Below are positions 33,401-43,400 of a DNA stretch of 64,000 bases, one piece after another. Both the position numbers and the translations under genes were made by a program. The DNA is from Leishmania mexicana MHOM/GT/2001/U1103 (lineage: Eukaryota; Euglenozoa; Kinetoplastea; Trypanosomatida; Trypanosomatidae): positions 865,274 through 929,273 of the forward strand of contig NC_018330.1 of NCBI RefSeq assembly GCF_000234665.1. The letters are read 5' to 3'. A model generated the notes under the pieces. That model did not search any database and had not been told where the DNA came from. It worked only from the letters and a program-made list of their open reading frames with translations. The number at the start of each line of letters is the position of its first letter. Position 1 is the stretch's first letter.

Positions 33401-33436
33401 TGCCTCACCCACGCGGCGGAGTTCGGCTTTGTGTAG
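21497..33436 (+). CDS. Giant HECT E3 ubiquitin ligase with SPRY and RanBP2 fingers
   Basis: 3,979 residues from ATG 21497. The C-terminal HECT domain (about 3580-3979) has the N-lobe signature LGKIMGNMVLCGTLK and LARFLLFCSGQSRIPL. The catalytic loop LPTAHTC has its predicted active Cys at residue 3946 (codon 33332), and the chain ends FGFV with the conserved Phe at -4. Three SPRY-like domains lie near 1460-1590, 1900-2050 and 3100-3243. Two RanBP2-type zinc fingers (about 2682-2735) begin WACSMCTFIN and WACPMCSFAY; a further Cys/His cluster follows (about 2745-2782). Acidic tracts lie near 700-760 and 2500-2620. The protein should take ubiquitin from an E2 and pass it to substrates bound by the SPRY domains. 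Substrates are unknown. The N-terminal 1,400 residues are largely unassigned. Confidence 0.95.
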   Translation: MESPSQPSAAVRRVHAHFEPTAAISACRVEEIMAMPADQLARVAWPLLTNMERSFSMKDVYFTPPIRVSASPRATEAAFAAGIQSCMTELTENLLHTDCGEVPLSSARLRAAALAYFISASPAPRKAPQVLSPRAAAGASGSGPHGTEAVAHHLRKEGHAPFPPALSLSADVFEFAIQSLGDASERELRDITSGGGSVGVLPNISRSYTDTDARASSSESAAGTAAGASATCEAAVSTRAASIQLGRQNNDNDTPDSLGGETAASGQQAPSDSHSNTATTAVVTAAAEKGKQTNARPSRNSTVSCGSDDINDRECYERKTRRFLSERVDMQWESVVASVLVSDGGESCIGSGTTSASATSLSSAPPPSAGAGALLRQKMLRTAVVLCRRAPTCPEAGHSFACLLKHSLRAVSTTGAIRVADDGGVSAPVLHPPSCLSAYHRQRSPVTPARKGSPIQPIEKWEAHGLVKQSLSPAASPLQPQHTSVAHQQAALWVELVLPLLHLVPLVQWSPDTLTELGQVLETVTATAPAKLVALAQQQHQNSKRAVSGGAAGGHGGVYHRPSQGRKGVASVPAAAAETPAPAVTSGGGAEEVVNFSVRVPFEIGLPVPPVMTETRLGDLVHDSGSATEKSTNTVRRGAGETSATDPAAPLAYASESGPSTENRYPSYPSSAFHEVSDVRDNDDHMGAAAATEEMSVVGEEGGGEDESAYTDAEGEYAYDAGSNPSTTTSASSQSRGSRASPLNMSAGSHDGEDADDAGGAGGVGDESLLNSAHGDFYALPCCRRRTQMVELCLPCATRVSVHLTNAVQWDRALRGRDVLLLPLESDANSAESTSSAPAGSSTSSTSPGATEALKSSSNSTAVGKEAKKDTRLPVSLHSLKEEHGSGTLTYAGPCRAVIPSLPQDPVYMLPGEVSAQVQLTLDTRWSTEWTVALSSAQRTVAERLLAWMERRVHASGDQQQPQQRRSRIASSFLLRGGLKGFTAGGASASGSSQAAMADGGSGGSHGPITAMMTAAPAGAAAPATAAAAPLADPFIQALCEMPAAALQARVRCHTVHTDGVRAALLVIAHVLLQERTGYLHMDPLTWHSPTWSDAVRRVSLASTTVGGANSGEHALEVALFVLRNVASGPTASTVSPAQVVDAAIDLFSIPGLTVADVKAALEDRRQLGSTMWVVVDLLIKCSATWRAPRHVALVSEAVRRLLLLGCTGPAAAAQNHYAHSSPHCTSGATAAGGLAGASAAPMTASGSVASPSLFPAAGHYLSVVSGCGRVTEANLRRGVHALLAQLFRLLRALLHRVQSTQAAPHRFLLEPWEYGAFAAFTVSLMSTPMDATDVQACSPHFSEVVTGLLPSFTRLSRTDSLVLTSETAEQEFLLEVVKYVRGRIPSASSATGSAGSTDGSDSAEFGESETPASREPHILRRYQETASGNTVTYISSMPSVLGDGGGLWDIPQSSTSASWTPGHVRVELWNGTSSGFFIGLASADVPLSDCTPETDANGIYFIGDGTVQYGDVTRRQRRLPHWRAGDVVELSFVFGRGGWDVVMALNGVSLTRLTLPRRDLRLVATNVRTGEYVPGHGHMHVLSVTPVHSRGGKDSGAARCRGVGGTGGHALSSGASSSLSLASAPADVRLSPFARLTLFGVSLLLELVLHYLVLRSSRHVRTAAAAAGTATSSTAAGHGEGLSLVQACTIPLQHSVQQLVQLLHELDNTDSSGAGGADEGAMYHVKHTAAKHVTNAMLLDLVVTLSIAVPASPALLATHIDVLTAVAECAAVARKTRSVALSALYNAISQRAPAAGCDTAPASLPSTPAAAPVSASAVQRLWAACHQLASATPGYQPRFSSSSVPSSCVTVLAGGRRIEHNQAGTTIGSSGGGAASSNVHSMSYACNPIDLADPHTPDVVRVSVRLQRGFQCETLGRYYYFGLAEINAPAMVTPLDGNGELILYPGERSKQRRVYYISDYLTEVPGTAVQRWDTERAENYLNPDTGIVFGSGDVMTAVVYVKERCIGFERNGLPLNILHRGIPASVRHIFPFVELYNRDSRAKWMYLPDEAVVSARYTMRAMLLSWTPLVLPLVKEHLSITAAAASGAPDRDVTLGVLGADGDEMQMVYVAPPQLDQPGGGTTSVRIERFEGGMAVVSDEAGSIQRVCAAALEPDYTKDAYSLPALAAVRACVQACVPELAAVAAECLAGLRRTSPTPLITSPRLLSYTEEHSGDGARRHVVLTHPATLLRTLRLIFSLHSSLPGKGGSSSNGDSNPLNTDSCTGAGGSGVSGLVSGIPTTPPSTTLPAAADKAIHALLPLLDAVLPAAQLDLPPHVLLRESWNELWCNPHLRERLLIRVPQANASEVDATGAASTYTEPAGTTTLTSVKRFENRLVGHRRRGRELLCPTCGERWSACTARHSAPSSWCDLLDRVLRRLQEQLAQPEDQSASPYCSWYTEWTDGPLTAIGQATGAGELPRSAPATATAATAVGGVGNEAGAGGEGYHSRTSAQSSDAMLWEDADDEDEDDTVSEAAAAGGHGEPVVEVEEEANSGDAAAPGDYYSVASGAEAMTSELVGSPRVEDSDDDNEDEEDEEDEEDAGVSAPAATSAAREPLAGAAAGGEKDAEAPMMLTIRPVQNDGIEEDDRALVEGFGETKEASFTFTGYLVSSAVLRGRMEFDRIDLPEGDGADGAASQEWACSMCTFINEPSAVRCAICSNARPGASWACPMCSFAYNALAAATCVTCGCMRPSSVRRQEATGLCCYCTVCHQREYVRDFHALRHRHFCSSCARVTRWLPKDRFSTTIEARLTGDGATLEFQWALDGSKIICFGLQNRAYNADVLWGLVEAAAQRIGSCAAAEVGRYVCPISERPLTSHLAKPQERKIASAASAPVEPCMVGAIVHYASAIVLRYAALLPSSQLSQPGFLRRIHVCSTDWLESWSQFPTSTVTPIFFQCLQMLQDGVREPELVSTIASVALALIRQQPLELAAEKDALLYALCLNVVRHGDTAQRKASYECLSALMEENACARLNVQPLVPVLSMEPLVEGQQRATVLALLHRASMRTTSAIAKASACLARTVVAMEQRRPLPPMLGKPFPHVVTLTETRLNEAGELLVGQVRGSVGVAPTKGGKFYYEVEVPPDFADRSRTVVMGWGTLEHERIASAQHVGSDLHSWGYNCREHLRLMMTEQAMPVPRRPSAGDVIGSMIDLETMMVCWTINGQEISWVSVPAQGDGEEIYPYVSASVEPHSLKIRLGNTQFKPAGYQDYSPPSDKQLWGRDDEKDDGGNDASDAQVGTTAALPQTYEFYQQLSRALEEASITSLRESSVLPLLDAARAHSVLRQYPLLMAVVDLATAGDREGRLAAPMNIQGLLLYIQQLRCVQELTIIVARHLWLIEKSPYLMSCYRKATDLLFSSGRWTIFELQPGGRPKYNGGHALRVVVSLRKANQVRAEADAAWIAEHSALLPSPSPALLPLSPVSLPSRQNSLADAAAVSAAVPLLVDRTRHAIEAAARSPFAEEAPAAFPHDVHDADEDDDTEDDTDNLVGAMEDEDEDAEEDEGDVLSMHAGNSGNERRNSLRDVFGDASSLSPEERRLRCSVTGQLFTQLEKTRVYQRARMFAVQLEGTLALDAGGVTRTIMSMIGDEVSYRFIRGVRVDPLLPLFQLCSHSTIFTVVPNMSALYASEAADDGAEGSMLRRMFEWLGKIMGNMVLCGTLKASFDFPQMLWKTLTFQEDTITLADYAHDIDDNIIAALEDEEFVLSDDFFASLPEHVRASPALLRSLQGGGAGAIDGAAAPFAARPLRPYACMTPGVSMHDMSHLVLEELEDMAASAEAAEVNRRRALAQEALLHQYDPAFLAIRAGLTSVVPATSLRSVRWEDLRARVCGTGAASSEHVIAELDMSPLSLSMRAMLTEVLNGFTESQLARFLLFCSGQSRIPLPEKVLVECGDEPGRLPTAHTCSPISLLLQPCTTSADLQRSLETCLTHAAEFGFV

Positions 33437-34456
33437 AGGCGGTATTTCCGCGTCGTCACCGCCGTAGACGGAAAGCGGAGCCCATGCAGCGTTGCTCCTG
33501 ACGTGCTCTCTGTTTCTCCGCCTTTGGTTGCCGGTGTGTATCGATAGAGGCGGTGATGAGCACGTCTGGCGACACGAGGACGGCGGGTGCCTCACTCTTT
33601 ACGCCGTAGACTCGTACCAATCCGCCTTCTGCCTTCCTTTTGCTCCCCCCTCTCTTGTGCTGCTGACGCCATGACTGCTGTGATGCCTGTGCGTGTGTGT
33701 ACGTTTGTGCGTGTGTGTACGTTTGTGCGTGTGCGTGTGCGTGTGTGTGTGTGCCTGTCTCTCTGCCACTCGGTATGGGGGGGGCAGGTAGGCGCTTGCA
33801 TCGGCGTTGCTTTCCTCGCCAAGCTCCCCATGGAGCTCGGCATCGTTGGCGTATATACCTGCGCTGACTTCAACGTTACCCCAGCAACACAAGAGACGGC
33901 TCCGGCTCAAATGCTTAGCACATCGTGCGGGACACTTCGGCTCCTTCCAGCCGTTCATTGTTTCTGTCCTCCCCGTCAGCAGCAGCTCTCTTGTCGAGCT
34001 GTCGCCGCCCCCTTTCCTCGTCGTCCTCCCCGTCCCTCGCTGATGTGGCTCTTCGTGCTGCCGCACCACCCCATACGGCTCACCGTCTCTCTCGATCTCC
34101 TTCGCTTCCTTTGCCTGTGTCTTTGCCGTGCTTTTCCTGCACTCCGACGCGCACACGTACGCGCGCACGTCAACGCTCAACAGCCACAGAAGACGGGCCG
34201 TATCGGCATCTTTCCCCTCTGTTAAACTGTTTCGTCTTTCTTCTCGTCGCCAGGGCGTTCGTGTGTGTACGTGTGTCCACCTGTGCGTCGCACCTGCCTC
34301 CTGCCCCCGCCTGTGCCTGCTCCCTTAACTGCAGAGGACTGGAACCATTGACTTGGTACCTGGGTGCACGCCGCACCAGCGACCTCGGCGCAGACGCGGC
34401 CGATAGTGACCGATACACACTACACCCCCTTCCATCCGCACACGAACACCACGCCT
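33437..34456 (+). other. Spacer, 1.0 kb
   Basis: No gene supported. A TG-rich repeat (33688-33752) lies in the 3' part of the HECT transcript, and pyrimidine-rich sequence follows. The next gene's frame stays open upstream only to a GTG at 34364; the first ATG is 34457. Confidence 0.55.
33688..33752 (+). repeat. 18-base tandem repeat passing into TG run
   Basis: The 18-mer TGTGCGTGTGTGTACGTT occurs twice exactly (33688-33705, 33706-33723), then partially, and runs into a GTGC/GT dinucleotide tract. Confidence 0.85.
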
Positions 34457-37400
34457 ATGCCGTCAAGCAGCACAGTTGCAGTAGAGGCCACGGCTGCACT
34501 GCGCCAGGAGGCCATGACAGATGGCTTCAACGATGCAGAGAGAGCAGCACCTGGGGCGGACGATGTACAGATAGCGCATGCAGCTTCACCCCCCGCCCCC
34601 GTCGCTGCCGCCGCTGCACCTGGAAACGCGAGCGGCACTCCTAGGCCGAGTGCACCACAGCTGAACTGCCAGGCAGCAGTGGTGCGCATTGGTGACATGT
34701 TTGGGGAGTTCTCCTGCAGCGTGTTCCGTGTAGGTGCTGGCAGTGACGTTTGCGGGGCCGATAGTCCGTCTTTACACGCATCGCGGGCAGCCGCATCTTC
34801 GCGGGGCTTTTACAAGCGTGCCGGCACGTCCATGTCTTCGCCGGCGGCCGCAACGCTGACGGAAATGGCGGCGAACCGCCCGCACGACAGCCAGCACGAA
34901 GGAGCCGCCGCTGCTGCCGCCGATGCTATCACCACGCGAGCCGGGTCGCTTGGCACGGCGTCGACCATGGCGGCTGTGGATGGCGCAGCCACAGCAGGCG
35001 TAGGTTACCCTGTCAACTGCGAGGTGGAGGGGGTGCCTCGGTGGGAGCTGCTCATCTACGCGGTACTGCACGAAGAGCAGGGCGGTGGCGCCGTGGCGTC
35101 GTCTGGCCCTCGAAACCAGTACCGCGCTGAGCACACCAGTGCTGCCCCTCAACTCCCTGGCGATGTGTCGGCAGGAGCATATGACGACAGCAAGGACGGC
35201 GGTGATGACGAGTGCCCCTTGCCGGATGGCGCCAAGTTGTACTTTCAGCAGACGATGCCAACGACGAAGCTGTCCAAGGTGGTTAAGCTGGAGGCGGGGC
35301 GGCGTTATACTGTGCGCGTGCGCTGCTACAGCCGAGCCAGTGTGCGCTGGAGTGCGTGGTCGGCACCGATCCAGACTGCCACACTGTTTCCCGTCGAGAC
35401 GCGCCTTGGCGAGATCGGCTCTGACTACGTGCATTGCACTTGGGACCGTTCGGCGCAGCGCAACGAGGACGGGTTGGCGTGCGAGACGGATGTCGCGACG
35501 ATGGAGTGGGTGCGCAGCATCCCTGACTTTGAGCTACGGGTGCTGCGAGAGTCCGACATGGCGGAGCACTACCGCGGCACCTTCGAGACCGGCTGCCGTT
35601 CTACTACCATACGCGACTTGCAGTCCGGGACGCGCTACATTGTGCTCATGCGGTACCGCACCGTCATTGGCACCATGCGGGAGTGGACAGAGGTTACGCG
35701 GCTGATCACGGAGAGTGCGCTGGAGGTGCGACTCATCGCTCGTGGCGAGGACATCTTTACTTTCTCCTGGGCCCGCGAAGCGCAGGAGGGTGCCGCAAAG
35801 GCGCCAGCCAGGAAGCCGACTTCGACCACCGTTGCCAATGACCCGCTGTTCGACGAGGCGCACGACGACGATGCCGCCGTCGCCGCCTTCGGCTATCTGC
35901 AGCCACGAACGACTGTGCACAAGTACGAGGTCACCATCGAGAGCACCGGGCTGCGCTTTGACCCGATCACTGTGCCCGCCTCCGTCTGCCAGTACACAAT
36001 GGCAGAGATGTTCCCGAGCACAACGTACTCGGTCTGCGTGCGCGCATTTTCGGCTGAGGGGCGGTGGAGCGGCCGCTCCGCCCCGCTCAAGTTGCGCACG
36101 GCGGCCCGTCCCGTCGTATCAGTGGCCATCATCGGGGAGTCGTTCGCGTCGTTTACGTGGTCGCGTAAGGGTGTGGAGGAGCCACACGAGTCTCAGCTAC
36201 AGTACCGCGTGCAGAGCATGACCTCTGCGTATCACCAGGCCGAGACCATCGACCTCGCACCGCCGTCGTTACCGACGGAGCATCCGCGCCGTCTGCTGCA
36301 CCTCGAGCATCTCCGCTCCGGCAGCGACTACACCGTCTCTCTCCGCATCGCGATCGAGGGCACATGGGGGATCTGGACGGAGCCACAGCGCTTTACAACC
36401 GCGCCGAGCCTCGCGCTCACGTTTCTCGAGCGCGGGGAGGACTTCCTTACGTTGAACTGGCCTTCCCCCGGTCTCGTACCCGCGCCGAGGCAGGACGAGC
36501 CCAGCGGTGCAGCTGCCGAGCCACTGCCGATCTACAACATCGTCGTCGTGAAGGTGGACGGTCTTGGTGAGCGGACGGTCGTGCTCAACGAGCGCGTCAC
36601 GCGCGACCCTAGCCAGCGCGGCTTCCGCGTCAACGACCTCGAGGCTGACACAACTTACGACGTGCAGTGCCGAACGTGGCAGCACAACCCCCTGAACGGG
36701 TTTGAGGACTGGGGAGAGATGTCGACGCCAGTGCGAATGTGCACGCTGCAGGCCGTCGCCCTGCACGTCTGGGACGTCGGCGAGGATTTCATTCACATCA
36801 TCTGGCGCCGCGGACTGTCGGAGGCAAGCACGGCACTGGCAGAAACCGCGAGCGCCACTGGTGATGACGCAGCGGCTGCGGCAGCCGAGTGGGACCACCT
36901 GAGATACGAGGTGGTGATGGGATGCGTGGAGACCGGCGAGGACGCGATGCTGCACCGCCACGTCCTTGACACGAGCTACACCTTTACTCAACTGAAACCG
37001 TCGACGACCTACACGATCGCCGTGCGTGCGTGCGATGAGCATGGGCAGTGGGGCTTGTGGAGCCGTGCTAAGGTCCGCACGCCCCCCTCCATGAAGACCA
37101 CCATTCATGAGATCGGCGAGGATTTTGTGCGACTGGTGTGGCAGCGGTGCGCTGCGCGGGACGACGCCGATTTGAGCGGCGTGACGGTGTCCGATATGTT
37201 CGTCGCCAAGTACAGTATTCTCGTGTACGGGCGGGAGCCACCTGGTATGCCGGTGGCGCCGCATACGCAGAGCGGCTACGAGGCTGGCGGCGGGCGCTCC
37301 GACATTGTCCGATTTGAAGTCGTGCCGAGCGAGCACACGTCGTTGCGCGTCGGCGACCTTCTTCCCGACCGTGAGTACGTTGCCGTGGTGCGGGCGGCCA

Positions 37401-40400
37401 CGTCGAGCGGGCGGTGGGGACTGTGGAGTCGCCCGGTGCGCTTCCGCACGAACCCGCAGTTCCGAATTCCAACCCAGCAGCTGACGATTGGCGAGAACTA
37501 CGTGAAGGTTGTGTGGGACCGTGGCGAGGCAGAGGCGTCTCAGCCGGCACCCGTCGAGCAGGACGACAACAGCGATGACGGAGAGGTGCACCTCGGCGAC
37601 TGGAGCGTCACCGGGCAGGAGCTGCGCATCAGCGGTGTGACGACTCAGTACACGAGGCAGTATGCTCTTGACGCGGATGTGCGGGAGCTGAAGGTGTGTG
37701 AGCTGCTGCCGGCTAGCGCCTACACGATTCAGATCCGAGTGCGAGGACGTTCGGGCAGCTGGGGCCTGTGGTCCGCTCCGGTGCCCATCCTGACGCGTGG
37801 CACCATCGCCGTCGCGACGGACGAGGTGGCCGAAGACTTCATCACGGTGCGGTGGGAGCGGCGCAAGGCCGCAAATCCGCATCAGTACCCCACCGGCCAT
37901 GGCGTCGTAACGTCATATCACCTGCGCGTCTACAACGCGTGTGAGGTGCACACGGAGACCTTCCTGGGCGACGGCGACTGCCCGTACCGCGTGACGGGGC
38001 TCAAGGCGAACACATACTACTGCGTCGAGCTCAAGGCGAACTACAATGACGAGGAGTGGGGTCTGTGGAGCGTGCCGCTGTGGTGTCTGACGATGCAGCC
38101 CATGCGAATTGATGCCAAGCTCATCTCAGAGGAGCTCTGCTGTCTGCAGCTCAAGCGTCCCAGTCAGCAGCGCCGCCTGCCGGAGGACGACGGCAACCCA
38201 CCAACGGCGGATCGCATCCTGGCGCACGGCAAGCTGCGCCCGATGATCATGCTCTGCGTCACGTCACCGGTGTTATGCAAGGCACCATACCACAGCGCTG
38301 CCGTCGCGCCAGAGCAGTCGAAGGCGGCGTACCTGAACGATGCTTTGCCACCCGATGCCGCGCAGCAGCGGCTCATCTATCAGACAGAGCTTCTGAACAG
38401 CGCCGAGACGGTGGAGTACACAGTGCCAAACCTCAAGTGCAACACGGTGTACAGCGTGTCGGTGCGCACGAAGCTGGCAAATGGCGAGTGGGGCATGTGG
38501 TCCCCATCGCTCGTCTTCGCCACGGTGCCAGCCATGCGAGTCTCCTTCACCACCATTGGCGAGAGCTTCGCCAGCGTGGAGTGGGTGCGGCACTCGCAGG
38601 TCGTCCCGCCGCAGATCGCGAACCCAGAGCAGGTGGTGTTCGGCGTTGCTACGATCACCGCCTCGCGAGTGCGGGTGCGGGAGAGCGGCGGCGCCTACCA
38701 ACACACGTACACGGTAGAGGGCGCGACGAGCTCGCTGCGCATCGACCATCTGACCCCGGCGACCACCTACATGGTGTGTGTGCAGACCTTCAACGACGGC
38801 TACGAGTGGGGTGTGTGGAGCGAGGAGCAGAAGGTGCGAACAGTGCCTGGGATGGACATCCACGTGCAGCACGTCTCGGAGGATGCGCTGTGGGTGTCGT
38901 GGTCGCGCCGCACCGACCTCCACGTCGCCGGGGACGCCAACACGGTTTTCAACGTCAACATCTCCGCCCGCGCGTATGAGGTGTGCCTCATCGGCGAGGG
39001 CGGCTTCACCTATAGTCAGGAGATGGACTCGACAAGTCTGTTTTTCCGCGGGCTGATGCCGGACGCGGTGTTCACGATTTACGTGCGCGCGCTCTTTGTG
39101 CAGTCGGAGTACTGGGGACTGTGGTCGGCGCAGGCCTTCCGCACAAAGCCACGAATGCGCGTCACGTTTGGCAACATCGGCGAGCACTTCGTCATGCTGG
39201 AATGGCGCCGCCACCTGCCGAAATCGACGGACGCGGAGGTGCGACTGCTGCTGAAAGACGAGGGCAGCACCGTTGCGGACCGCCAGCGATTTTCCATCGC
39301 GGAGACAGAGGATGTTGTGCAGCTCTACCGCTTCAAGGTCCAGCGCGTCGGCGAGGCGCACAGCGTGATCTACAACATTGCCCCTACCGTGAGTGGGTTC
39401 TGCCTTCATGACCTGCAGCCCTCGTCGGAGTATCGCGTGTGGGTGTGTGCGAAGGGACACGAGGGTGTGTGGGGCTTCTGGAGCGAGGAGTCGCGGGTGC
39501 GCACGCTGCCGCGGCTACGACTAGAGGTGCTGAATATCGGTGAGGACTACGTGCGAGCACAATGGAGGCGAGGGGCGTGGGAGGGGACGTGCATGGCGGA
39601 TGACGATGGTGCAGAGGTCCGGCAGGTCGACGGGGCTGTCAGCGGGTACGAGATTCGGGTAATGGACGGTGCCAGCACGGTTGGCGCCACAAGCACGACG
39701 ACGTTCCGCGAAACCACCGCCACACTTTCGGGCCTACGGCTTTCGACACTCTACACGGTCCAGGTGCGGGCCAAGGACACGTACGACGCGTGGGGGCTCT
39801 GGAGTGACCCGGTACCGTTCTACACGTTGAAGCCCGTCGGCGTGAGGCTGCAGCGCGTCGGCGAGACGTTTGTTGACGCGCAGTGGTCGCGTCCGATGCA
39901 CCGCCTGCACCTGCAGCACGCACATAGCGAGTTGGCCGAGGTTGGCAGCGACGTGGCAGGGATGCAGATGGACGAGAAGGGGGTGCTGCACCCCGATGAA
40001 CGCGTGGCGCGTTGGCACTTGCGTGTGTCGTGCAATCGCGTCTTTGCTGGCATGCCGCAGACGGAAGACTACCGCGAGCTGTACGCTGAGGAAGGGGAGC
40101 AGGCGCTCCGCATCGATGGGCTGCTGCCTCACGCCACCTACTTCATTGCCGTGCGCGGCCTCAACCATGGCGGTGACTGGGGCCACTGGAGCCCATCGGC
40201 CGAGGTGACCACGTGTCCGTTGCTGAAGGTCGGAGTGGAGGTGGCTGGAGAGACCTTTCTGCAGGTTGCGTGGCAACGGCCAGCAACGAGGAGCGGGCTG
40301 TGGACGACGGCAGCGGCGGACCGGCACGGCGCCAACGGCAGCGCTGAGGTGAGTGCGTCAGTCAGCGATAGCGGCGTGCATGACAGCACGCACGGCGAGG

Positions 40401-43400
40401 TGCAGCTCCTCGAGAACAAGTCGCATGTGTTGAACACGGTCGGTTCCCACGCCGGCGCATCGCACGGCGGGAACGGTGACGAGGAGGATGAGTACTCCGC
40501 GCTACCGTTCTTCCACAGCACGCCGCTGGGGACGTACCTGTGCTTTCCATCCGATTCAGGGGAGCACAACTTCCAAGTGACGATCCGCCCGATGCCGACG
40601 GAGTCGCCGTTTGACGAGACAGACGAGCCGCTCGTCGACGGCGCGCGCGTGTATGAGACAACGCAGCCGGCGCTGCGACTTGGCAACCTTTTGCCGGGCA
40701 CTCGCTACGCCATATCGGTGCGAGAGCAGCAGGTGGATGAAGAGGGTTGCCTTGTCGCGGGCGAGTGGGGCGCACCGTCAGAGCTGGTCTGCACGCAGAC
40801 GGTGCCGCCGATGCATGTAACTACGCAGGAGATTGGTGAAGACTACTGTATGGTGGAGTGGCGCCGCGCCGCTGAGGCGCCTGCCGCGGACAACTCCGCG
40901 CACGGTGCACCTTCCATATCAGCAGTGGGCTGGACCACAGCGGCGGCAGCGATGCTGACCACCGCTGTCTGGACGATGGCTTGTTACAAGTCTGTCGAGT
41001 TTGAACTGCAAACGCGCCGCCTGAGCATGGATGGAACGGCGCTGCATGACGACCCTCTCTTCCTGGACTCCGTCGTCTCGCTGCCGAGCAGCGTCACTGC
41101 GCACCACATATCGGGCCTTGTCCCCAGCAGCGTCTATGAGGTCCGCGTGCGGGCGAAGATAGAGAACGGGCATTGGGGGATGTGGAGCCCGGCGACGCGC
41201 TTCGTGACGCAGAGCCGCGTCGAACTGCACGTCGATCAAGTGCAGGAGGTAGCGGTACTTGTTTCATGGTGCCGCCCGCGTGCAATGCACACGTGCAGCA
41301 GCACCATCAGCCGAGTGCAGACCGAGAAGCGCGAGTGGTGCCTGACAACGGGGCCTGCGGAGAACGAGGAGGGCTTGAACAGCGGGGATGCAGCCGAGGA
41401 GCAGGCGGAGTTGTCCGGCTCCGAGGTGGCACGTCCTGCGACGACAAACGAGATTTTTGGCTCGCAGGTGATTCAGGCGGACTATTCGGTGCGCGAGTAC
41501 GAGCTCATCCTTGAAGGAATTAGCGTTGACGATCGGCGGCGCCTCATCTTCACGCAGGACACTCAGTCTACCCTCATCGAAGACCTTCAGCAGGACCAGC
41601 TGTACTGCCTTTCGATTCGGTCTCTCAGCGAGAAGCAGCACTGGTCGCGCTTCTCGACCAAGGTGACGGTTCTGACGCTGGCATGCGTGCAGGTGCAGGT
41701 GGCGCAGCGCACGGAGTGCACCGCGCGGCTGGAGTGGTTCAGGCCGCAACCGAATGTGGGCAAGTTTACCGAGCTGCTGGCGGGCCACCAGCGAGACGCC
41801 CTGCACCAGTGCGACGACCGCGAGCGACGCGAGCTGCTAGAGATGAAGCGCAAGATCCAGGACCAGGAGAGCAAGGGGGAGCCCACGACAGCGGTGGCTG
41901 GCTGGATAAACCCTGTGGCGCGCGAGGAGCACAACACTCTGCTGCGGGAGGAGGCCACACGGCACTACCAGGCTGAGCACATCGTGGTGGGCGACGCGGA
42001 CTGCACCGGCTATGAGCTATTCGTGACACTGCAGAAGGGAGAAGTCTGCCTGCCCTTCATCGCCGCCATCGAGACGCTGCGACGACGTCGGCCAAGCGGG
42101 GCGACGACAGCGGTGAGCACGCGTGAAAAGGCGATGGCCACGAAGCGAAGTGTGCACGCCGGCTCGATGATGACCGGCGGCAACCGCGGCTTCGCCGGCG
42201 CCGGCAATGGCAGCTTCCCCGACTCCAGGCGCCACGAGTTAGTCAAGACGCCAACATCCCCTGATTCAGCGCCAGCTGCGAGTCTGCCCGCCACCGCCGA
42301 CTCCGTCCCCCTGCTGAATGTGCAGCTGCGTTCGTGCGTGTCGCAGGTCCTTCTGCAGGGGCTGAGTCCTAACGCCATCTTCTCGGCGCAGGTCCGCGCA
42401 CGCGGTGTGCCAGACTCGTGGCAGCCGTGGAGCCGACCTGCCGTGATAGAGACGCTGCCTCTGCTACAGCTCGACCAGAGCCGCTTCGGTGAGCACTACA
42501 TCAACCTGTACTGGTACCGCGGTGACCCGGGCACGATGGATGCGCTGTCGCAGGAGGCGGAAGAGTTCCGACGACTCCAGCGCGAGTTCCACAACTTCAC
42601 CGAGCGCGGCCTGGAAGAGCAGCGGAGCGTTCTGGGGGCGGCGGCGTACACATCACTTGTGAACCGTCTGCGCCGGCTGCGCATGCTGCGGCGACTCTCC
42701 GCGGCTCGCGCAAAGCAGCATGCGGATGGCGAAATGGGGCTGCTGGTGGACCCTTCGTGCCCTGTGCAGGGCTTCCAGCTGCGCGTCATTGATGAGGTGG
42801 GCACCATCTCGGAGAACTACCTGCCCAACAACCAATACCACGACCTCAGCGCCCCGCCGACGCTTAGCTTTACCGCGACTGGGCTGCATCCGAACAGCTT
42901 GTACGTGTGCTGCCTGTGCCCGTACTACGGCGACGACGTGTGGGGGTGCTGGACGGCGCCGCTCAAGTTCATGACGCACCACATCATCCAGCTCGAAATG
43001 ACGTACATCAGCGAGACCTTCGTTGACCTGCAGTGGTGGCGACTGGACAACAAGCCAACTTCTCCGCTGGACGAGCACGATACCTTGCTGAGTAGCCGCT
43101 ACACAGAGGAGGTGCAGGTATATCAGCTCCGCATCACGCACGAGGATGCCGTAACAGGTCAAGAGGTGGAGGAGTTCCGCAATATGCGGGCCTGCAACGT
43201 GCTGCGGATCGATGCGCTGCTGCCGGACATGAAGTACACCATCGCCGTGAGGGAGTGGGATCCAAAGGGCGATTGGGGCTTGTGGTCGGCCGCGTGCTCG
43301 TGCGTCACATTACCCAGCATCGAAACGACCGTGACGGATGTGAAGGAGAGCAGCGCGAGGGTGTCATGGCGTCGCATGACGCCGCGAATCGACTACGAGA

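Noticed and set aside
33587..34225. Coding frame in the spacer between the HECT and FN3 genes
   Set aside because: It spans the TG repeat and pyrimidine-rich sequence, and competing frames of similar length cover the same bases.
36269..37900. Long open frames on the - strand opposite the FN3, HECT, SLY1 and MCM10 genes (for example 36269-37900, 38273-39460, 18021-19055)
   Set aside because: They are mirror effects of GC-rich codon use on the coding strand. Their products are rich in Arg, His, Leu and Ala without any domain, and all real genes here are on the + strand.
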